A DNA stretch of 64,000 bases from an uncultured Flavobacteriales bacterium (GCA_937876195.1 CALEIK010000026.1:1-64000), one strand, 5' to 3'. Positions 8,605 through 19,076 are shown, counted from the stretch's first letter. A program made the numbers and translations. The notes: generated by a model from the sequence alone, not told the origin.

Positions 8605-11600
8605 ATGGGAATGACAAGAAAATATTGGAAAGGAATTGATGAGTTAAAAGAAACTCCACAATTCTTAGCATCCAGAGATCAAGAGTTTCCTGCTCAGACT
8701 TCTGTTGAAGATTTTTTGAGCGACGAAAGTTTGCAAGAAACATCGACTGCGCGTCGAGATTTCTTGAAGTTTTTAGGTTTTAGCGTTGCTGCGGCAACTG
8801 TAGCAGCATGTGAGGCGCCCGTAACAAAAGCAATTCCATATGTAAACAAACCAGAAAACGTTACTCCAGGTTTAGCGACTTGGTACGCTTCTACGTACTA
8901 CGATGGAAACTCTTACGCGAGTATCCTTGTAAAAACAAGAGAAGGTCGACCAATTTATATCAAGGGTAATAAAGACTACGGTATTACAAAAGGAACTACC
9001 AATGCTCAAATCATTGCATCGGTTCTAAGTTTATACGATAGCGCTCGACTTACTGGTCCAACCATTAATGGAGAGGTAAAAACGTATAGTTCAATTGACG
9101 ATAAAGTAATCGCTGGATTGAAAGGAGCAAAAGATATTGTTTTATTAACAAACACAATCATTAGCCCTTCAGTTGGTGGAGCCATTGCAGAACTTTCCGC
9201 TGCTTATGCTGGAAAGGTAAAACACATTCAATACGATGCTGTTTCTTATGCTGCCATGCGTGCTGCAAATAAAGAAAGCTTTGGATTGACGGTAAATGCA
9301 GAGGATCCAACGTCAGCTGGAATTATTCCTGATTACGATTTTTCAAAAGCAAAGACAATTATTTCTGTTGGTGCCGATTTCTTGAATTCATGGTTATTAC
9401 CTACTCAGTTTGCAGCACAATATGCATCACGTAGAAATCCTGATGGAGAATGGATGTCAAAACATTTCCAATTTGAGGCAGTGCATTCAATCACTGGTTC
9501 AAATGCGGACAGTCGCGGAATGATTAAACCTTCAGAAGAAGCAAACGTTTTAGCTTATTTGTTGAAAAAATTCGGTGTTACAACAGGTGTTTCTACTGTA
9601 TTGACAGCAGCAAACATTGGAATTGCCGATGCAGCATTTAAAGCATTGAAATCTTCAGGTGCAAATTCGCTTGTGATTGCAGGATCAAACAATGTTGCAG
9701 TGCAAATTTTGGCGAATAAACTAAATGAGGTGATTGGTGCATATACAGCGACAATCAATATCAATAATCCAATTAATCTTTACCAATCGAATGATTCAGA
9801 AATGAATGCATTTGTAAAAGATGTTGTTGATGGAAAGGGACCAGACGCGGTAATTATGTATGGAGTGAATCCTGCATACACATTGCCAAATGGTGCTGAC
9901 TTCGCAAAAGGATTGAAAAAAGTAAAAACGACTGTTTCTTTAGCAATGTATGCAGATGAAACAGCTTCAAATTGTACATACGTTTGTCCTGACCACCATA
10001 CCTTAGAAGCATGGATGGATCATAATCCAACATTGATGCACTGGTCTGTTGGACAACCAACAATTCGCCCGTTGCACAATAGCGCATCAGTTATTGAGTC
10101 ATTGCTCGTTTGGGCTGGAAGCGCTAATCGTGGAGGAAAAGATTCAAAAGTAGCATACGATTACATTAAAAATAATTGGGAAGTCTATTGTTTCCCAACA
10201 CAAACAAAATATGCAGATGCTGCAACGTACTGGAACATGGTGGTTCACAACAGTTGTGACAATGACCCAGCTCCAGCAGCTACGGCTCCAGTATTTAATG
10301 CTGCTGCGTTAAGCGGTGTGAGCGGTAAATTGCCAAAGACTTCTGATAGAGAAGTTATTCTTTACCAAAAAGCAGGTTTAGGAATTGGACTTCAAGCAAA
10401 CAACCCTTGGTTACAAGAGTTGCCAGATCCAATGACAAAAGTAACGTGGGACAACTACATTACAATGAACCCTGTTGAGATGGAGAAAGAAGGTTATGCA
10501 ACTACCTTTGATCAAGAGAACGGGTTGAACATGGCTACCATTAAAGTTGGTTCGAAAGAATTAACGTTACCAGTATATCCATTGCCTGGACAGGCAGAAG
10601 GTACAGTTGGTATCGCATTAGGCTACGGACGTGGGGCAAATGGTGAAAACATTGGTAAGGCGGCATTTCAAACAAAAGAATACGGTGGACATGTAACCGA
10701 TGAAAACGGAAACCCTATGCCAATTGGTGCAAATGCTTTTGCATTTACCTCTTTTGAAAATGGAACATTGTCCTACAGCGCAGGTTGTACAGTTTCTAAA
10801 ATAGAAGGAACTTATTTAATTGGAGCGACTCAAATCAGTTCGACTGTGATGGGACGTCATTCAATTGTGCGTGAAACAACTCTTGATATTTACAATTCAA
10901 GAGATAAAGAAGCATACAATCCTGCTCACACTTTACAGAAATTAGATAAGCATGGAAATCACGTTGATGCTCCAGTTGGTGAATTTGATTTATGGGATGA
11001 ACATCCTGTAGAAAATATTGGTCACCGTTGGGGAATGACGATTGATTTAAGCTCATGTATTGGTTGTGGATCTTGTTTGATTGCTTGTCAATCTGAAAAC
11101 AATGTTCCTGTTGTAGGTAAAACAGAAATTAGAAGAGGTCGTGAAATGCACTGGTTGCGTATCGATCGTTACTATGCATCTGACGAAGAAGCTTCTGTTG
11201 GATTAAGAAAAGATAAAAGCACATTTGATTTCGCGAAAGCAGAAGTTGCAGCGTTGAATCCTAAGGTTGTTCACCAACCGATGATGTGTCACCACTGTAA
11301 TCACGCACCTTGTGAAACAGTTTGTCCTGTTGCAGCGACAACACACAGTAATGAAGGATTGAATCAAATGGCATACAACAGATGTATTGGTACGAGATAT
11401 TGTGCAAACAACTGTCCTTACAAAGTACGTCGTTTCAACTGGTTTAACTATCCTTCGTACAAAGCGCAAACGGAGATTAATCCTGCTCAAGATGACTTAG
11501 GACGTATGGTATTGAACCCAGACGTGACTGTAAGAACGCGTGGCGTGATGGAAAAATGTTCTTTCTGTGTACAACGTATTCAAGAAGGAAAATTAGACGC

Positions 11601-11895
11601 GAAGAAAGAAGGTCGTCCAGTGAAGGATGGTGATTACTCAACGGCGTGTGCAGATGCATGTCCAACGGATGCAATTACTGTTGGTGACTGGAATGATTTG
11701 AAATCGATGGTACGTAAAAGTGCTGATAACAAGCGTTCATACCAAGCATTAGAAGAAATTGGTGTTAAGCCAAACGTTTGGTACAAAGTGAAAGTTAGAA
11801 ATGAAGAAAATAGTTTGCTTGATAAACTTCAAGTTGAGAAAGAAAAGCATGAAGCTCACTCAACAGAAGCGCATCACGAAGGCAATCAACATTAA
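8605..11895 (+). CDS. actB: Alternative complex III subunit ActB, molybdopterin-like/FeS fusion
   Basis: A 1096-residue periplasmic subunit. The N-terminus carries a twin-arginine signal (RRDFLKFLG, ~residue 50) followed by VAAC, a likely lipobox, so the mature protein may be lipid-anchored. The middle (~90-780) resembles the catalytic subunit of molybdopterin oxidoreductases; in ActB this domain is known to lack the cofactor. The C-terminal ~250 residues are an NrfC-like ferredoxin domain with four Cys clusters: CIGCGSCLIAC, CHHCNHAPCETVCP, CIGTRYCANNCP and CSFCVQ...CADACP. Together they pass electrons from quinol towards the cytochrome subunits. Confidence 0.95.
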   Translation: MGMTRKYWKGIDELKETPQFLASRDQEFPAQTSVEDFLSDESLQETSTARRDFLKFLGFSVAAATVAACEAPVTKAIPYVNKPENVTPGLATWYASTYYDGNSYASILVKTREGRPIYIKGNKDYGITKGTTNAQIIASVLSLYDSARLTGPTINGEVKTYSSIDDKVIAGLKGAKDIVLLTNTIISPSVGGAIAELSAAYAGKVKHIQYDAVSYAAMRAANKESFGLTVNAEDPTSAGIIPDYDFSKAKTIISVGADFLNSWLLPTQFAAQYASRRNPDGEWMSKHFQFEAVHSITGSNADSRGMIKPSEEANVLAYLLKKFGVTTGVSTVLTAANIGIADAAFKALKSSGANSLVIAGSNNVAVQILANKLNEVIGAYTATININNPINLYQSNDSEMNAFVKDVVDGKGPDAVIMYGVNPAYTLPNGADFAKGLKKVKTTVSLAMYADETASNCTYVCPDHHTLEAWMDHNPTLMHWSVGQPTIRPLHNSASVIESLLVWAGSANRGGKDSKVAYDYIKNNWEVYCFPTQTKYADAATYWNMVVHNSCDNDPAPAATAPVFNAAALSGVSGKLPKTSDREVILYQKAGLGIGLQANNPWLQELPDPMTKVTWDNYITMNPVEMEKEGYATTFDQENGLNMATIKVGSKELTLPVYPLPGQAEGTVGIALGYGRGANGENIGKAAFQTKEYGGHVTDENGNPMPIGANAFAFTSFENGTLSYSAGCTVSKIEGTYLIGATQISSTVMGRHSIVRETTLDIYNSRDKEAYNPAHTLQKLDKHGNHVDAPVGEFDLWDEHPVENIGHRWGMTIDLSSCIGCGSCLIACQSENNVPVVGKTEIRRGREMHWLRIDRYYASDEEASVGLRKDKSTFDFAKAEVAALNPKVVHQPMMCHHCNHAPCETVCPVAATTHSNEGLNQMAYNRCIGTRYCANNCPYKVRRFNWFNYPSYKAQTEINPAQDDLGRMVLNPDVTVRTRGVMEKCSFCVQRIQEGKLDAKKEGRPVKDGDYSTACADACPTDAITVGDWNDLKSMVRKSADNKRSYQALEEIGVKPNVWYKVKVRNEENSLLDKLQVEKEKHEAHSTEAHHEGNQH

Positions 11896-11918
11896 TTGAA
11901 TAATAAAACACTATTGTA

Positions 11919-13364
11919 ATGCATAAGGAAGCAGCAATTAGAGAACCCCTGATATTAGGTCACAAGACCTATCACGACATCACTGAAGATGTATGTAAAC
12001 CTATTGAGGATAAAGCGCCAAGAACTTGGTATATCTTATTTGGGATTGCATTAATCATCGCGCTGTATGGTATCGGATGTATTTTGTACCTATTGGGTAC
12101 AGGAGTAGGTGTTTGGGGATTGAATAAAACCATTGGATGGGCTTGGGATATTACCAACTTCGTTTGGTGGGTAGGTATTGGTCACGCTGGAACCTTGATT
12201 TCAGCAGTACTTTTATTGTTCCGTCAAAAATGGAGAATGGCCATTAACCGTTCAGCTGAGGCGATGACAATTTTTGCCGTATTTATGGCTGGATTGTTTC
12301 CTTTGATTCACATGGGACGTTTATGGTTAGGATATTGGGTATTGCCTTTACCAAACCACTTTGGATCTTTATGGGTGAACTTTAACTCACCACTTCTGTG
12401 GGATGTATTTGCAATTTCTACGTATTTATCAGTGTCGTTTGTTTTCTGGTACATTGGTTTGATTCCTGATTTTGCAACAATTAGAGATAGAGCGAAAAAG
12501 CCAGTTTCTAAGAAAATGTACTCAATCCTTTCATTTGGATGGTCAGGAAGAGCGAAGCACTGGAATCGTTTTGAATTAATTTCATTGGTATTAGCTGGTT
12601 TAGCAACTCCACTTGTGTTCTCGGTACACTCGATTGTATCCTTTGACTTTGCCACTTCGGTGATTCCAGGTTGGCACACCACGATCTTCCCTCCCTACTT
12701 CGTTGCAGGAGCCGTTTTCTCGGGATTTGCGATGGTACAGACACTAGTACTGGTCATGCGTAAAGCCATGAACCTTGAAGCGTACATCCACACGAAACAT
12801 GTGGAGTACATGAACATTGTCATCATGGTAACGGGTTCCATTGTAGGAACAGCCTACATTACTGAGCTATTTATTTCGTGGTATTCAGGCGTTGAATACG
12901 AAGCGTATGCATTCTTGAATCGTGCTACTGGACCTTACTGGTGGGCTTATGCAGCAATGATGACATGTAACGTTGTTTCTCCACAGTTAATGTGGTTCAG
13001 AAAATTGAGAAGAAGTCTAATGTTTACCTTCTTCATTTCTATCGTCGTGAATATCGGTATGTGGTTCGAGCGTTATGTAATTATCGTGACGTCATTGCAC
13101 AGAGATTATTTGCCATCATCTTGGAGTATGCACTACCCAAGTCACATCGATATCGGTGTGTACATTGGTACAATTGGAATTTTCTTTGTATTCTTCCTTT
13201 TGTTCGCACGCTACTTCCCAGTATTGGCATTAAACGAGTTAAAATCTATTTTGAAATCATCAGGGGAATCGTACAAGAATGGAGATGCTGGTCATCACCC
13301 AACACCTGCAATTGCTGGGAATGGAAATACGGACGATTTAAACGACAAATCTAACAATCAATAA
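11919..13364 (+). CDS. actC: Alternative complex III subunit ActC (NrfD/PsrC family)
   Basis: A 481-residue polytopic inner-membrane protein of the NrfD/polysulfide-reductase membrane family, with about ten hydrophobic helices after a short cytoplasmic N-terminus. In alternative complex III, ActC holds the quinol oxidation site next to ActB. It follows actB by 23 bp and is followed by actD after 3 bp. The C-terminal tail after the last helix is polar and His/Asn-rich. Family members in Bacteroidota have the same length. Confidence 0.93.
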   Translation: MHKEAAIREPLILGHKTYHDITEDVCKPIEDKAPRTWYILFGIALIIALYGIGCILYLLGTGVGVWGLNKTIGWAWDITNFVWWVGIGHAGTLISAVLLLFRQKWRMAINRSAEAMTIFAVFMAGLFPLIHMGRLWLGYWVLPLPNHFGSLWVNFNSPLLWDVFAISTYLSVSFVFWYIGLIPDFATIRDRAKKPVSKKMYSILSFGWSGRAKHWNRFELISLVLAGLATPLVFSVHSIVSFDFATSVIPGWHTTIFPPYFVAGAVFSGFAMVQTLVLVMRKAMNLEAYIHTKHVEYMNIVIMVTGSIVGTAYITELFISWYSGVEYEAYAFLNRATGPYWWAYAAMMTCNVVSPQLMWFRKLRRSLMFTFFISIVVNIGMWFERYVIIVTSLHRDYLPSSWSMHYPSHIDIGVYIGTIGIFFVFFLLFARYFPVLALNELKSILKSSGESYKNGDAGHHPTPAIAGNGNTDDLNDKSNNQ

Positions 13365-13367
13365 GAC

Positions 13368-13904
13368 ATGGCTGATAAAGTAATATATGCAATGTATGAC
13401 GATGACGAAGTGCTAAAAGACGGCGCTAAGAAGTTGGTATCGAAAGGTGTAAAGGTGGCAGATGTTTTCTCTCCTTTTCCTATCCATGGAATTGATCCTA
13501 TTATTGGTGTTGAACAAACACGATTGGGAATCTTTGCTTTTATCTACGGATTGATAGGTTTAACATTGGCAACCGTTGGAATGCGTTTCTTCATGATTGT
13601 GGATTGGCCGATGAATATTGGTGGTAAACCAAGTTTTTCATACATGGACAACATGTTGGCATTTATTCCAATTACATTTGAGTTCACCGTTTTGTGTGCT
13701 GCTCATGGTATGGCAATTACTTATTTAATCGCCAATAGAACATTGCCAGGAATGAAAGCGAAAAATCCAGATCCAAGAACAACGGATGACCGTTTTGTCA
13801 TGGAACTTCGTACTGCAGACAATCACAATTTTTCAGTGGCTGATTTGGAGAAAATGTTGAAGGAAACAGGAATCGTTGAATTGGAACAAAAGGACATTGT
13901 ATAA
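13368..13904 (+). CDS. actD: Alternative complex III subunit ActD (DUF3341)
   Basis: A 178-residue membrane protein of the DUF3341 family with two central helices (FIYGLIGLTLATVG at ~58 and IPITFEFTVLCAAHG at ~102) linked by a periplasmic loop. An N-terminal soluble domain begins MADKVIYAMYDDDEVL. It is an accessory subunit found only with alternative complex III, and its position between actC and actE is the standard gene order. Confidence 0.92.
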   Translation: MADKVIYAMYDDDEVLKDGAKKLVSKGVKVADVFSPFPIHGIDPIIGVEQTRLGIFAFIYGLIGLTLATVGMRFFMIVDWPMNIGGKPSFSYMDNMLAFIPITFEFTVLCAAHGMAITYLIANRTLPGMKAKNPDPRTTDDRFVMELRTADNHNFSVADLEKMLKETGIVELEQKDIV

Positions 13905-13923
13905 TTTTCATACACAGGATAAA

Positions 13924-14661
13924 ATGAAATTTAAAGGATTATCAAGTATAGCAATTGCAGCAGTCTCAACACTTATGTTGGGGTCATGTGGTGCAGATCC
14001 TGATAGTGCAGGATATGAGTACATGCCTGACATGTATCGATCGGCAGCAATTGAGCCGTATGTTGATTACGGTGAAATCAGAGGTCGTGAGAACAAAGAC
14101 GCTAAAATGAAACTTTCAGCAAAAGTTCCACCTTTTGGAACGATTCCTTACTATGGTACGGATCAGGAAGAAGTGATGTTAATGCTTCCTTATGGAAGAA
14201 AGGGACATATTTCTATGAAAGAGTCACATGGTCTTTACGGATTTGACTTGGTTAGTACAAATGAATATGAATTGGCAGCAGCAGATAAAAATCCTTATAC
14301 ACTTACAGAGGACAATATGGAAGCTATTTTCGCAAAGGGAAAAAGCTTGTATACTGCGAATTGCGTACACTGTCACGGTGAGAAAGGAGATGGAAATGGT
14401 CCTATGATGACAAACGGAACATATGTAGGGGTGCCAGATTACGCGAATTTAAAAGCGTTAGGCGATGGTCAAATATTTTACTCCATTTATTATGGAAAAG
14501 GATTTATGGGATCACATGCTTCTATCTTGAATAAGAAGGAGATTTGGACATTGGTACATTACGTTAGAAAGTTTCAGGATCCAGAATATGGTACGCCTGG
14601 AGCAGGTGCGAATATGGAAGTAGAAGGAGCTTTACCAGCTGATACTACAAGTAATCAATAA
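13924..14661 (+). CDS. actE: Alternative complex III subunit ActE, monohaem cytochrome c lipoprotein
   Basis: A 245-residue lipoprotein: the signal ends in LMLGSC, a clear lipobox, so the mature protein is anchored by its first Cys. It has a single haem-binding CVHCH (~residue 144) in a cytochrome c class I fold; candidate axial Met residues lie downstream (for example near GFMGSH). In alternative complex III this mono-haem subunit hands electrons to the terminal oxidase. The start at 13924 gives the lipoprotein signal; an in-frame start 48 bp upstream would overlap actD and bury it. Confidence 0.92.
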   Translation: MKFKGLSSIAIAAVSTLMLGSCGADPDSAGYEYMPDMYRSAAIEPYVDYGEIRGRENKDAKMKLSAKVPPFGTIPYYGTDQEEVMLMLPYGRKGHISMKESHGLYGFDLVSTNEYELAAADKNPYTLTEDNMEAIFAKGKSLYTANCVHCHGEKGDGNGPMMTNGTYVGVPDYANLKALGDGQIFYSIYYGKGFMGSHASILNKKEIWTLVHYVRKFQDPEYGTPGAGANMEVEGALPADTTSNQ

Positions 14662-14688
14662 GAGTATAAATTTGACGAACACAAAAAG

Positions 14689-15876
14689 ATGGAATTCACA
14701 ATAGCAAAAAAAGCAAAAACATTTACGCTGGCATTGATCATCATTGGTGCTCTATTCACTGCAATTGGAGTTGCTATGAATGTAGGTGATCATCACTTTA
14801 CGCAACGACTCTTGGCCAACGGTTTAATTGATAGTTTCTTTTTCTTTTCAATTGGATTAGGAGCATTGTTCTTTTTAGCGTTACAGTACGCAACTGAAAC
14901 AGGATGGTATGTAGCGGTTAAAAGAGTTATTGAAGCGGTAGCAGGGTTCTTACCTTATGGAATTGGAATGATGGTACTTATCATGTTGGCGTTGACGTTG
15001 ACAGATGGTGCACACATTTATACATGGATGGATCCTGAAACAGTTGCACATGATGAAATCATTCAAGGAAAGGCAGCATATTTGAACAAGGGATTTTTCT
15101 GGATTAGAACAGTTGTGTACTTGGCGACATATTACATTTTCTGGGTAGGTTTTAGAAAAAGATCATTGAAAGAAGATGAAGTTGGTGGAACGGAAATTCA
15201 CTTTAAGAACTACAAAAAAGGAGCGTTGTTTTTAGTATTCTTTGCTGTATTTAGTTCAACTTCTTCTTGGGATTGGTTGATGTCAATCGACGTTCACTGG
15301 TTCTCTACATTGTTTGGATGGTATACATTTGCAGGAATGTGGGTATCTACAATGGTAGTACTCGTATTGTTGACCTTGTACCTAAAGAAATTAGGTTACT
15401 TGCCTAAAGTAAATGACAGCCACATCCACGATTTAGGAAAATGGACATTCGCGATTTCATTTTTGTGGTCTTACTTATGGTTCTCTCAATTCATGCTGAT
15501 TTGGTATGCAAACATTGGGGAAGAAGTAGTTTACTACATGATGAGAATTGAAAACTTTAAAGTGCTTTACTTCTCGATGTTCTTAATCAACTTTGCATTC
15601 CCAATGCTTCTGTTGATGTCAAGAGAAGCAAAGAGACACGCGGGTATTTTAACACTGGTTGGAGTGATAATTCTTATTGGACACTGGTTGGACGTTTACA
15701 TTATGGTTTCTGCAGGATCTATGGGTGCAAATGCGCACATTGGTTTCTTGGAAATTGGAATGGCAATCGCCTTGGCAGGAGTGTTCATGCGAGTTATTCT
15801 CGTGAACCTCACGAAGGCACCATTAAGCCCAGTAAATCACCCATTCTTAGATGAGAGTATTCATCACGAGATATAA
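14689..15876 (+). CDS. actF: Alternative complex III subunit ActF (NrfD-like)
   Basis: A 395-residue integral membrane protein with about ten helices, a shorter relative of ActC. ActF is the second NrfD-like subunit of alternative complex III and is proposed in the literature to take part in proton movement. It lies 27 bp after actE. A separate actG is not seen before the oxidase genes. Confidence 0.9.
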   Translation: MEFTIAKKAKTFTLALIIIGALFTAIGVAMNVGDHHFTQRLLANGLIDSFFFFSIGLGALFFLALQYATETGWYVAVKRVIEAVAGFLPYGIGMMVLIMLALTLTDGAHIYTWMDPETVAHDEIIQGKAAYLNKGFFWIRTVVYLATYYIFWVGFRKRSLKEDEVGGTEIHFKNYKKGALFLVFFAVFSSTSSWDWLMSIDVHWFSTLFGWYTFAGMWVSTMVVLVLLTLYLKKLGYLPKVNDSHIHDLGKWTFAISFLWSYLWFSQFMLIWYANIGEEVVYYMMRIENFKVLYFSMFLINFAFPMLLLMSREAKRHAGILTLVGVIILIGHWLDVYIMVSAGSMGANAHIGFLEIGMAIALAGVFMRVILVNLTKAPLSPVNHPFLDESIHHEI

Positions 15877-15905
15877 AAACATTTATCACAGATAACATTA
15901 ATTAG

Positions 15906-17165
15906 ATGGTAACGAAATTGGTCATATTAGCGGTAATAGTTTTAGGAGTAATCGCAGTAGCGCAACTCATGAGAGTATACGAACTTTCTTCAAAGCTTAG
16001 AAACAAAGAAGAGGGTGATATAAGTAATAGAGACAATAGATTGAACGCAAACTTAATGCTCATTTTTATGATCTTCATGTTTGGTGGATTTATCTGGCTC
16101 ATGCTGAAATACGGATGGACAGGTCGTGGTGATGCTGCTTCGGTTCACGGTCATGAAATCGATTGGTTGTTGAACTTGAACTTCATTATCATTGTTGCGG
16201 TATTCTTTATTACAAATGCACTGTTATTCTTGTTCGCATTTAAATATGTGAAGAAACCTGGAGTAAAAGCATTTTACTTTCCACACAACAACAAATTGGA
16301 GATGTTATGGACAGTTGTTCCAGCGTGTGTATTGGCTGTAATCATCATTCTAGGATTGAAGAGTTGGAATGACGTAACTGACGAAGCGGTTCCAGAATCG
16401 ATTCGTGTTGAGTTGTTCTCAAAACAATTTGATTGGACAGCGCGCTATTCAGGAATGAACAATGAGTTAGGTAAGTTTGATTATAAATTGACTACTGACG
16501 ATAATGAGTTGGGTTTGTTGACGACAAATACAATTGATTCTGCCATTTACCACATGGAGCACGGAACGTTAGGAATTAAAACTATGGAAGCTAAATTGAA
16601 TGATGCTTCATTGATCATGATTCCTGAAGAACGTGAAAAAATGATGGAAGATTTGTCTAGAAAAGAGAGATTGGTACGTCTTTTATACCAGATGAAGGGA
16701 CGTCACGATGCAAAACTAGATGCGCGTGCATGGGACGACATCATTCAGAAGGACACCTTGTATTTGTGTAAAAACAAAGAGTATGAGTTTAACTTTAGAT
16801 CAAAGGATGTAATTCACTCGGCGTATTTCCCAAATTTTAGAGCGCAAATGAATACCGTTCCAGGTATGACAACGCGATTTAAATTTACTCCAGACATTTC
16901 AACAACAGATTACCGTAAAAAGAAAAACGATCCGAACTTCAATTTTGTGTTGTTGTGTAACAAGATTTGTGGAGGAGCTCACTACAAAATGAAAATGATT
17001 GTTGTAGTGTTAGAAGAAAAAGATTACATGAAGTGGATGGATTCTAAGAAAGCATCAACGTTCAAGGATATATATTTTGCCGCTGCATCTACAGAGACTG
17101 AAGCAGAAACTGAAGGGGAAGAGATAGAAGCGGTGCCAACGGAAGAACAACCAGTTGCACAGTAG
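15906..17165 (+). CDS. coxB: Cytochrome c oxidase subunit II
   Basis: A 419-residue subunit II with four hydrophobic helices (near residues 3, 44, 78 and 125), two more than the classical two-helix form. The periplasmic CuA domain carries its ligands: His in DVIHSAYFPNF, then C-x3-C-x3-H-x2-M in CNKICGGAHYKM. The usual Glu between the two Cys is Lys; only its backbone binds copper, so the centre is probably intact. A long helical insertion (~residues 205-270) splits the CuA domain, and the C-terminus is an acidic tail. It receives electrons from the Act complex encoded just upstream. Confidence 0.93.
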   Translation: MVTKLVILAVIVLGVIAVAQLMRVYELSSKLRNKEEGDISNRDNRLNANLMLIFMIFMFGGFIWLMLKYGWTGRGDAASVHGHEIDWLLNLNFIIIVAVFFITNALLFLFAFKYVKKPGVKAFYFPHNNKLEMLWTVVPACVLAVIIILGLKSWNDVTDEAVPESIRVELFSKQFDWTARYSGMNNELGKFDYKLTTDDNELGLLTTNTIDSAIYHMEHGTLGIKTMEAKLNDASLIMIPEEREKMMEDLSRKERLVRLLYQMKGRHDAKLDARAWDDIIQKDTLYLCKNKEYEFNFRSKDVIHSAYFPNFRAQMNTVPGMTTRFKFTPDISTTDYRKKKNDPNFNFVLLCNKICGGAHYKMKMIVVVLEEKDYMKWMDSKKASTFKDIYFAAASTETEAETEGEEIEAVPTEEQPVAQ

Positions 17166-17195
17166 GTTTAATAATTGTAATAAAAAAAGATAGAA

Positions 17196-19001
17196 ATGGC
17201 GGCAGTAGCGCACGAAGCACACGGACACCACGATTCTCACGGACACCACGAAGAGAGTTTTGTATCAAAGTACATTTTTAGTCAAGACCACAAAATGATT
17301 GGTAAGCAGTTTTTGATGACTGCTGTATTCATGGGGGTAGTGGCAATGTTATTGTCCATATTGTTTAGAATTCAATTGGCATGGCCAGGAGAGAGTTCTG
17401 ATTTTGTATCATTCTTTCTAGGTGACAATTGGGCGCCAGACGGTGTTATGAAAGAGGATATGTACCTTGGACTTGTAACGATTCACGGTACCATCATGGT
17501 CTTTTTCTTATTGACGGGTGGACTATCAGGAACATTCTCGAACATTCTTATTCCATTGCAAATTGGAGCAAGAGATATGGCGTCAGGTTTCTTGAACATG
17601 TTGTCGTACTGGTTCTTCTTTCTTTCATCACTGATAATGCTTTTATCTTTATTTGTTGAGTCAGGACCAGCTATGGCTGGATGGACGATTTACCCACCTC
17701 TTTCCGCACTTCCTCAAGCCGTCAGTGGTTCTGGAATGGGGATGACGCTATGGCTCGTTTCAATGTCTATCTTTATTGCATCGTCTCTAATTGGATCACT
17801 TAACTATATCGTAACGGTATTAAACTTGCGTACGAAAGGGATGTCAATGACACGTTTACCTTTAACAATTTGGGCATTCTTTATCACAGCAATTATCGGT
17901 GTATTGTCGTTCCCGGTTTTATTATCAGCAGCATTATTGCTAATGATGGATAGATTGGCTGGAACAAGCTTTTACCTGTCCGATATCATTGTCGGGGGTG
18001 AGATGTTAACCCAACATGGAGGATCACCTTTACTTTACCAACACTTGTTTTGGTTCCTAGGTCACCCTGAGGTATACATTGTATTGATACCAGCACTTGG
18101 ACTATCATCAGAAATTATAGCCACGAACTCCAGAAAACCAATTTTTGGGTATCGCGCAATGATTGGGTCTATTTTGGCAATCGCCTTCCTATCGTTTATT
18201 GTATGGGCGCACCACATGTTCGTCACAGGTATGAACCCCTTCCTTGGAAGTGTGTTCGTCTTCACGACATTGTTGATTGCAATTCCATCGGCCGTTAAGG
18301 TGTTTAACTACATCACTACACTTTGGAGAGGATCAATCGTGTACACACCAGCAATGTTGTTTGCCATTGGTTTGGTTTCTACCTTCATCACAGGTGGTGT
18401 AACTGGAATTATCTTAGCAGATGCTGCGTTAGATATTACAATTCACGATACGTACTTCGTTGTCGCCCACTTCCACGTGGTAATGGGACTTTCAGCCGTC
18501 TTTGGAATGTTTGGTGGAGTTTACCATTGGTTCCCTAAGATGTTTGGTAAGATGATGAATACACGATTGGGATATGCACACTTCTGGATAACAATTGTTG
18601 GAGCATATGGGGTATTCTTCCCAATGCACTTTGTTGGACTAGCAGGAGCACCACGTAGATACTATGACTATTCTGTATACGGTGATTTCGATATAGAATC
18701 ATATAATTTGATGTTGGACTTAAATGTAATTATCACTGTGTTCGCGATTATTGCGTCACTTGGACAATTATTGTTCTTGTTCAACTTCTTCTACAGTATT
18801 TTTAGAGGACCTAAGGCACCTCAAAACCCTTGGAAAGGAACAACGCTTGAATGGACGACTCCAGTTGAGCACATGCACGGAAACTGGCCGGGAGAGCTTC
18901 CTACAGTTCACAGATGGCCTTACGATTACTCTAAACCAGGATTTGAGGAAGACTTTATCCCTCAAACGGTTCCATTAGCCGAAGGAGAAGAAGAGCATTA
19001 A
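17196..19001 (+). CDS. coxA: Cytochrome c oxidase subunit I
   Basis: A 601-residue haem-copper oxidase catalytic subunit with about twelve helices after a His-rich N-terminus (AHEAHGHHDSHGHH). Key residues are visible: WFLGHPEVYIVLIP with the CuB His and cross-linked Tyr, VWAHHMF with the next two CuB His, and VVAHFHVVMG with the haem ligands. It follows coxB by 30 bp and ends the operon before a strong hairpin. Genes for subunits III and IV are not present in this operon. Confidence 0.95.
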   Translation: MAAVAHEAHGHHDSHGHHEESFVSKYIFSQDHKMIGKQFLMTAVFMGVVAMLLSILFRIQLAWPGESSDFVSFFLGDNWAPDGVMKEDMYLGLVTIHGTIMVFFLLTGGLSGTFSNILIPLQIGARDMASGFLNMLSYWFFFLSSLIMLLSLFVESGPAMAGWTIYPPLSALPQAVSGSGMGMTLWLVSMSIFIASSLIGSLNYIVTVLNLRTKGMSMTRLPLTIWAFFITAIIGVLSFPVLLSAALLLMMDRLAGTSFYLSDIIVGGEMLTQHGGSPLLYQHLFWFLGHPEVYIVLIPALGLSSEIIATNSRKPIFGYRAMIGSILAIAFLSFIVWAHHMFVTGMNPFLGSVFVFTTLLIAIPSAVKVFNYITTLWRGSIVYTPAMLFAIGLVSTFITGGVTGIILADAALDITIHDTYFVVAHFHVVMGLSAVFGMFGGVYHWFPKMFGKMMNTRLGYAHFWITIVGAYGVFFPMHFVGLAGAPRRYYDYSVYGDFDIESYNLMLDLNVIITVFAIIASLGQLLFLFNFFYSIFRGPKAPQNPWKGTTLEWTTPVEHMHGNWPGELPTVHRWPYDYSKPGFEEDFIPQTVPLAEGEEEH

Positions 19002-19020
19002 TCGGAATAAAAATTAATTC

Positions 19021-19052
19021 AAAGCCCTTTGTCATAAGACGAAGGGCTTTTT
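19021..19052 (+). terminator. Terminator of the act-cox operon
   Basis: AAAGCCCTT and AAGGGCTTT form a perfect 9-bp stem around a 12-nt loop, followed by TT. The hairpin overlaps the presumed ruvB promoter. Confidence 0.8.
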
Positions 19053-19061
19053 GTATTTTTG
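19028..19061 (+). promoter_or_regulatory. Candidate ruvB promoter inside the terminator
   Basis: TTTG at 19028-19031 and TATTTTTG at 19054-19061 match the Bacteroidota -33 and -7 boxes with a 22-bp spacer. The -33 element is part of the act-cox terminator stem. It implies transcription from about 19068. Confidence 0.5.
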
Positions 19062-19076
19062 AACAAAGTATATCCA

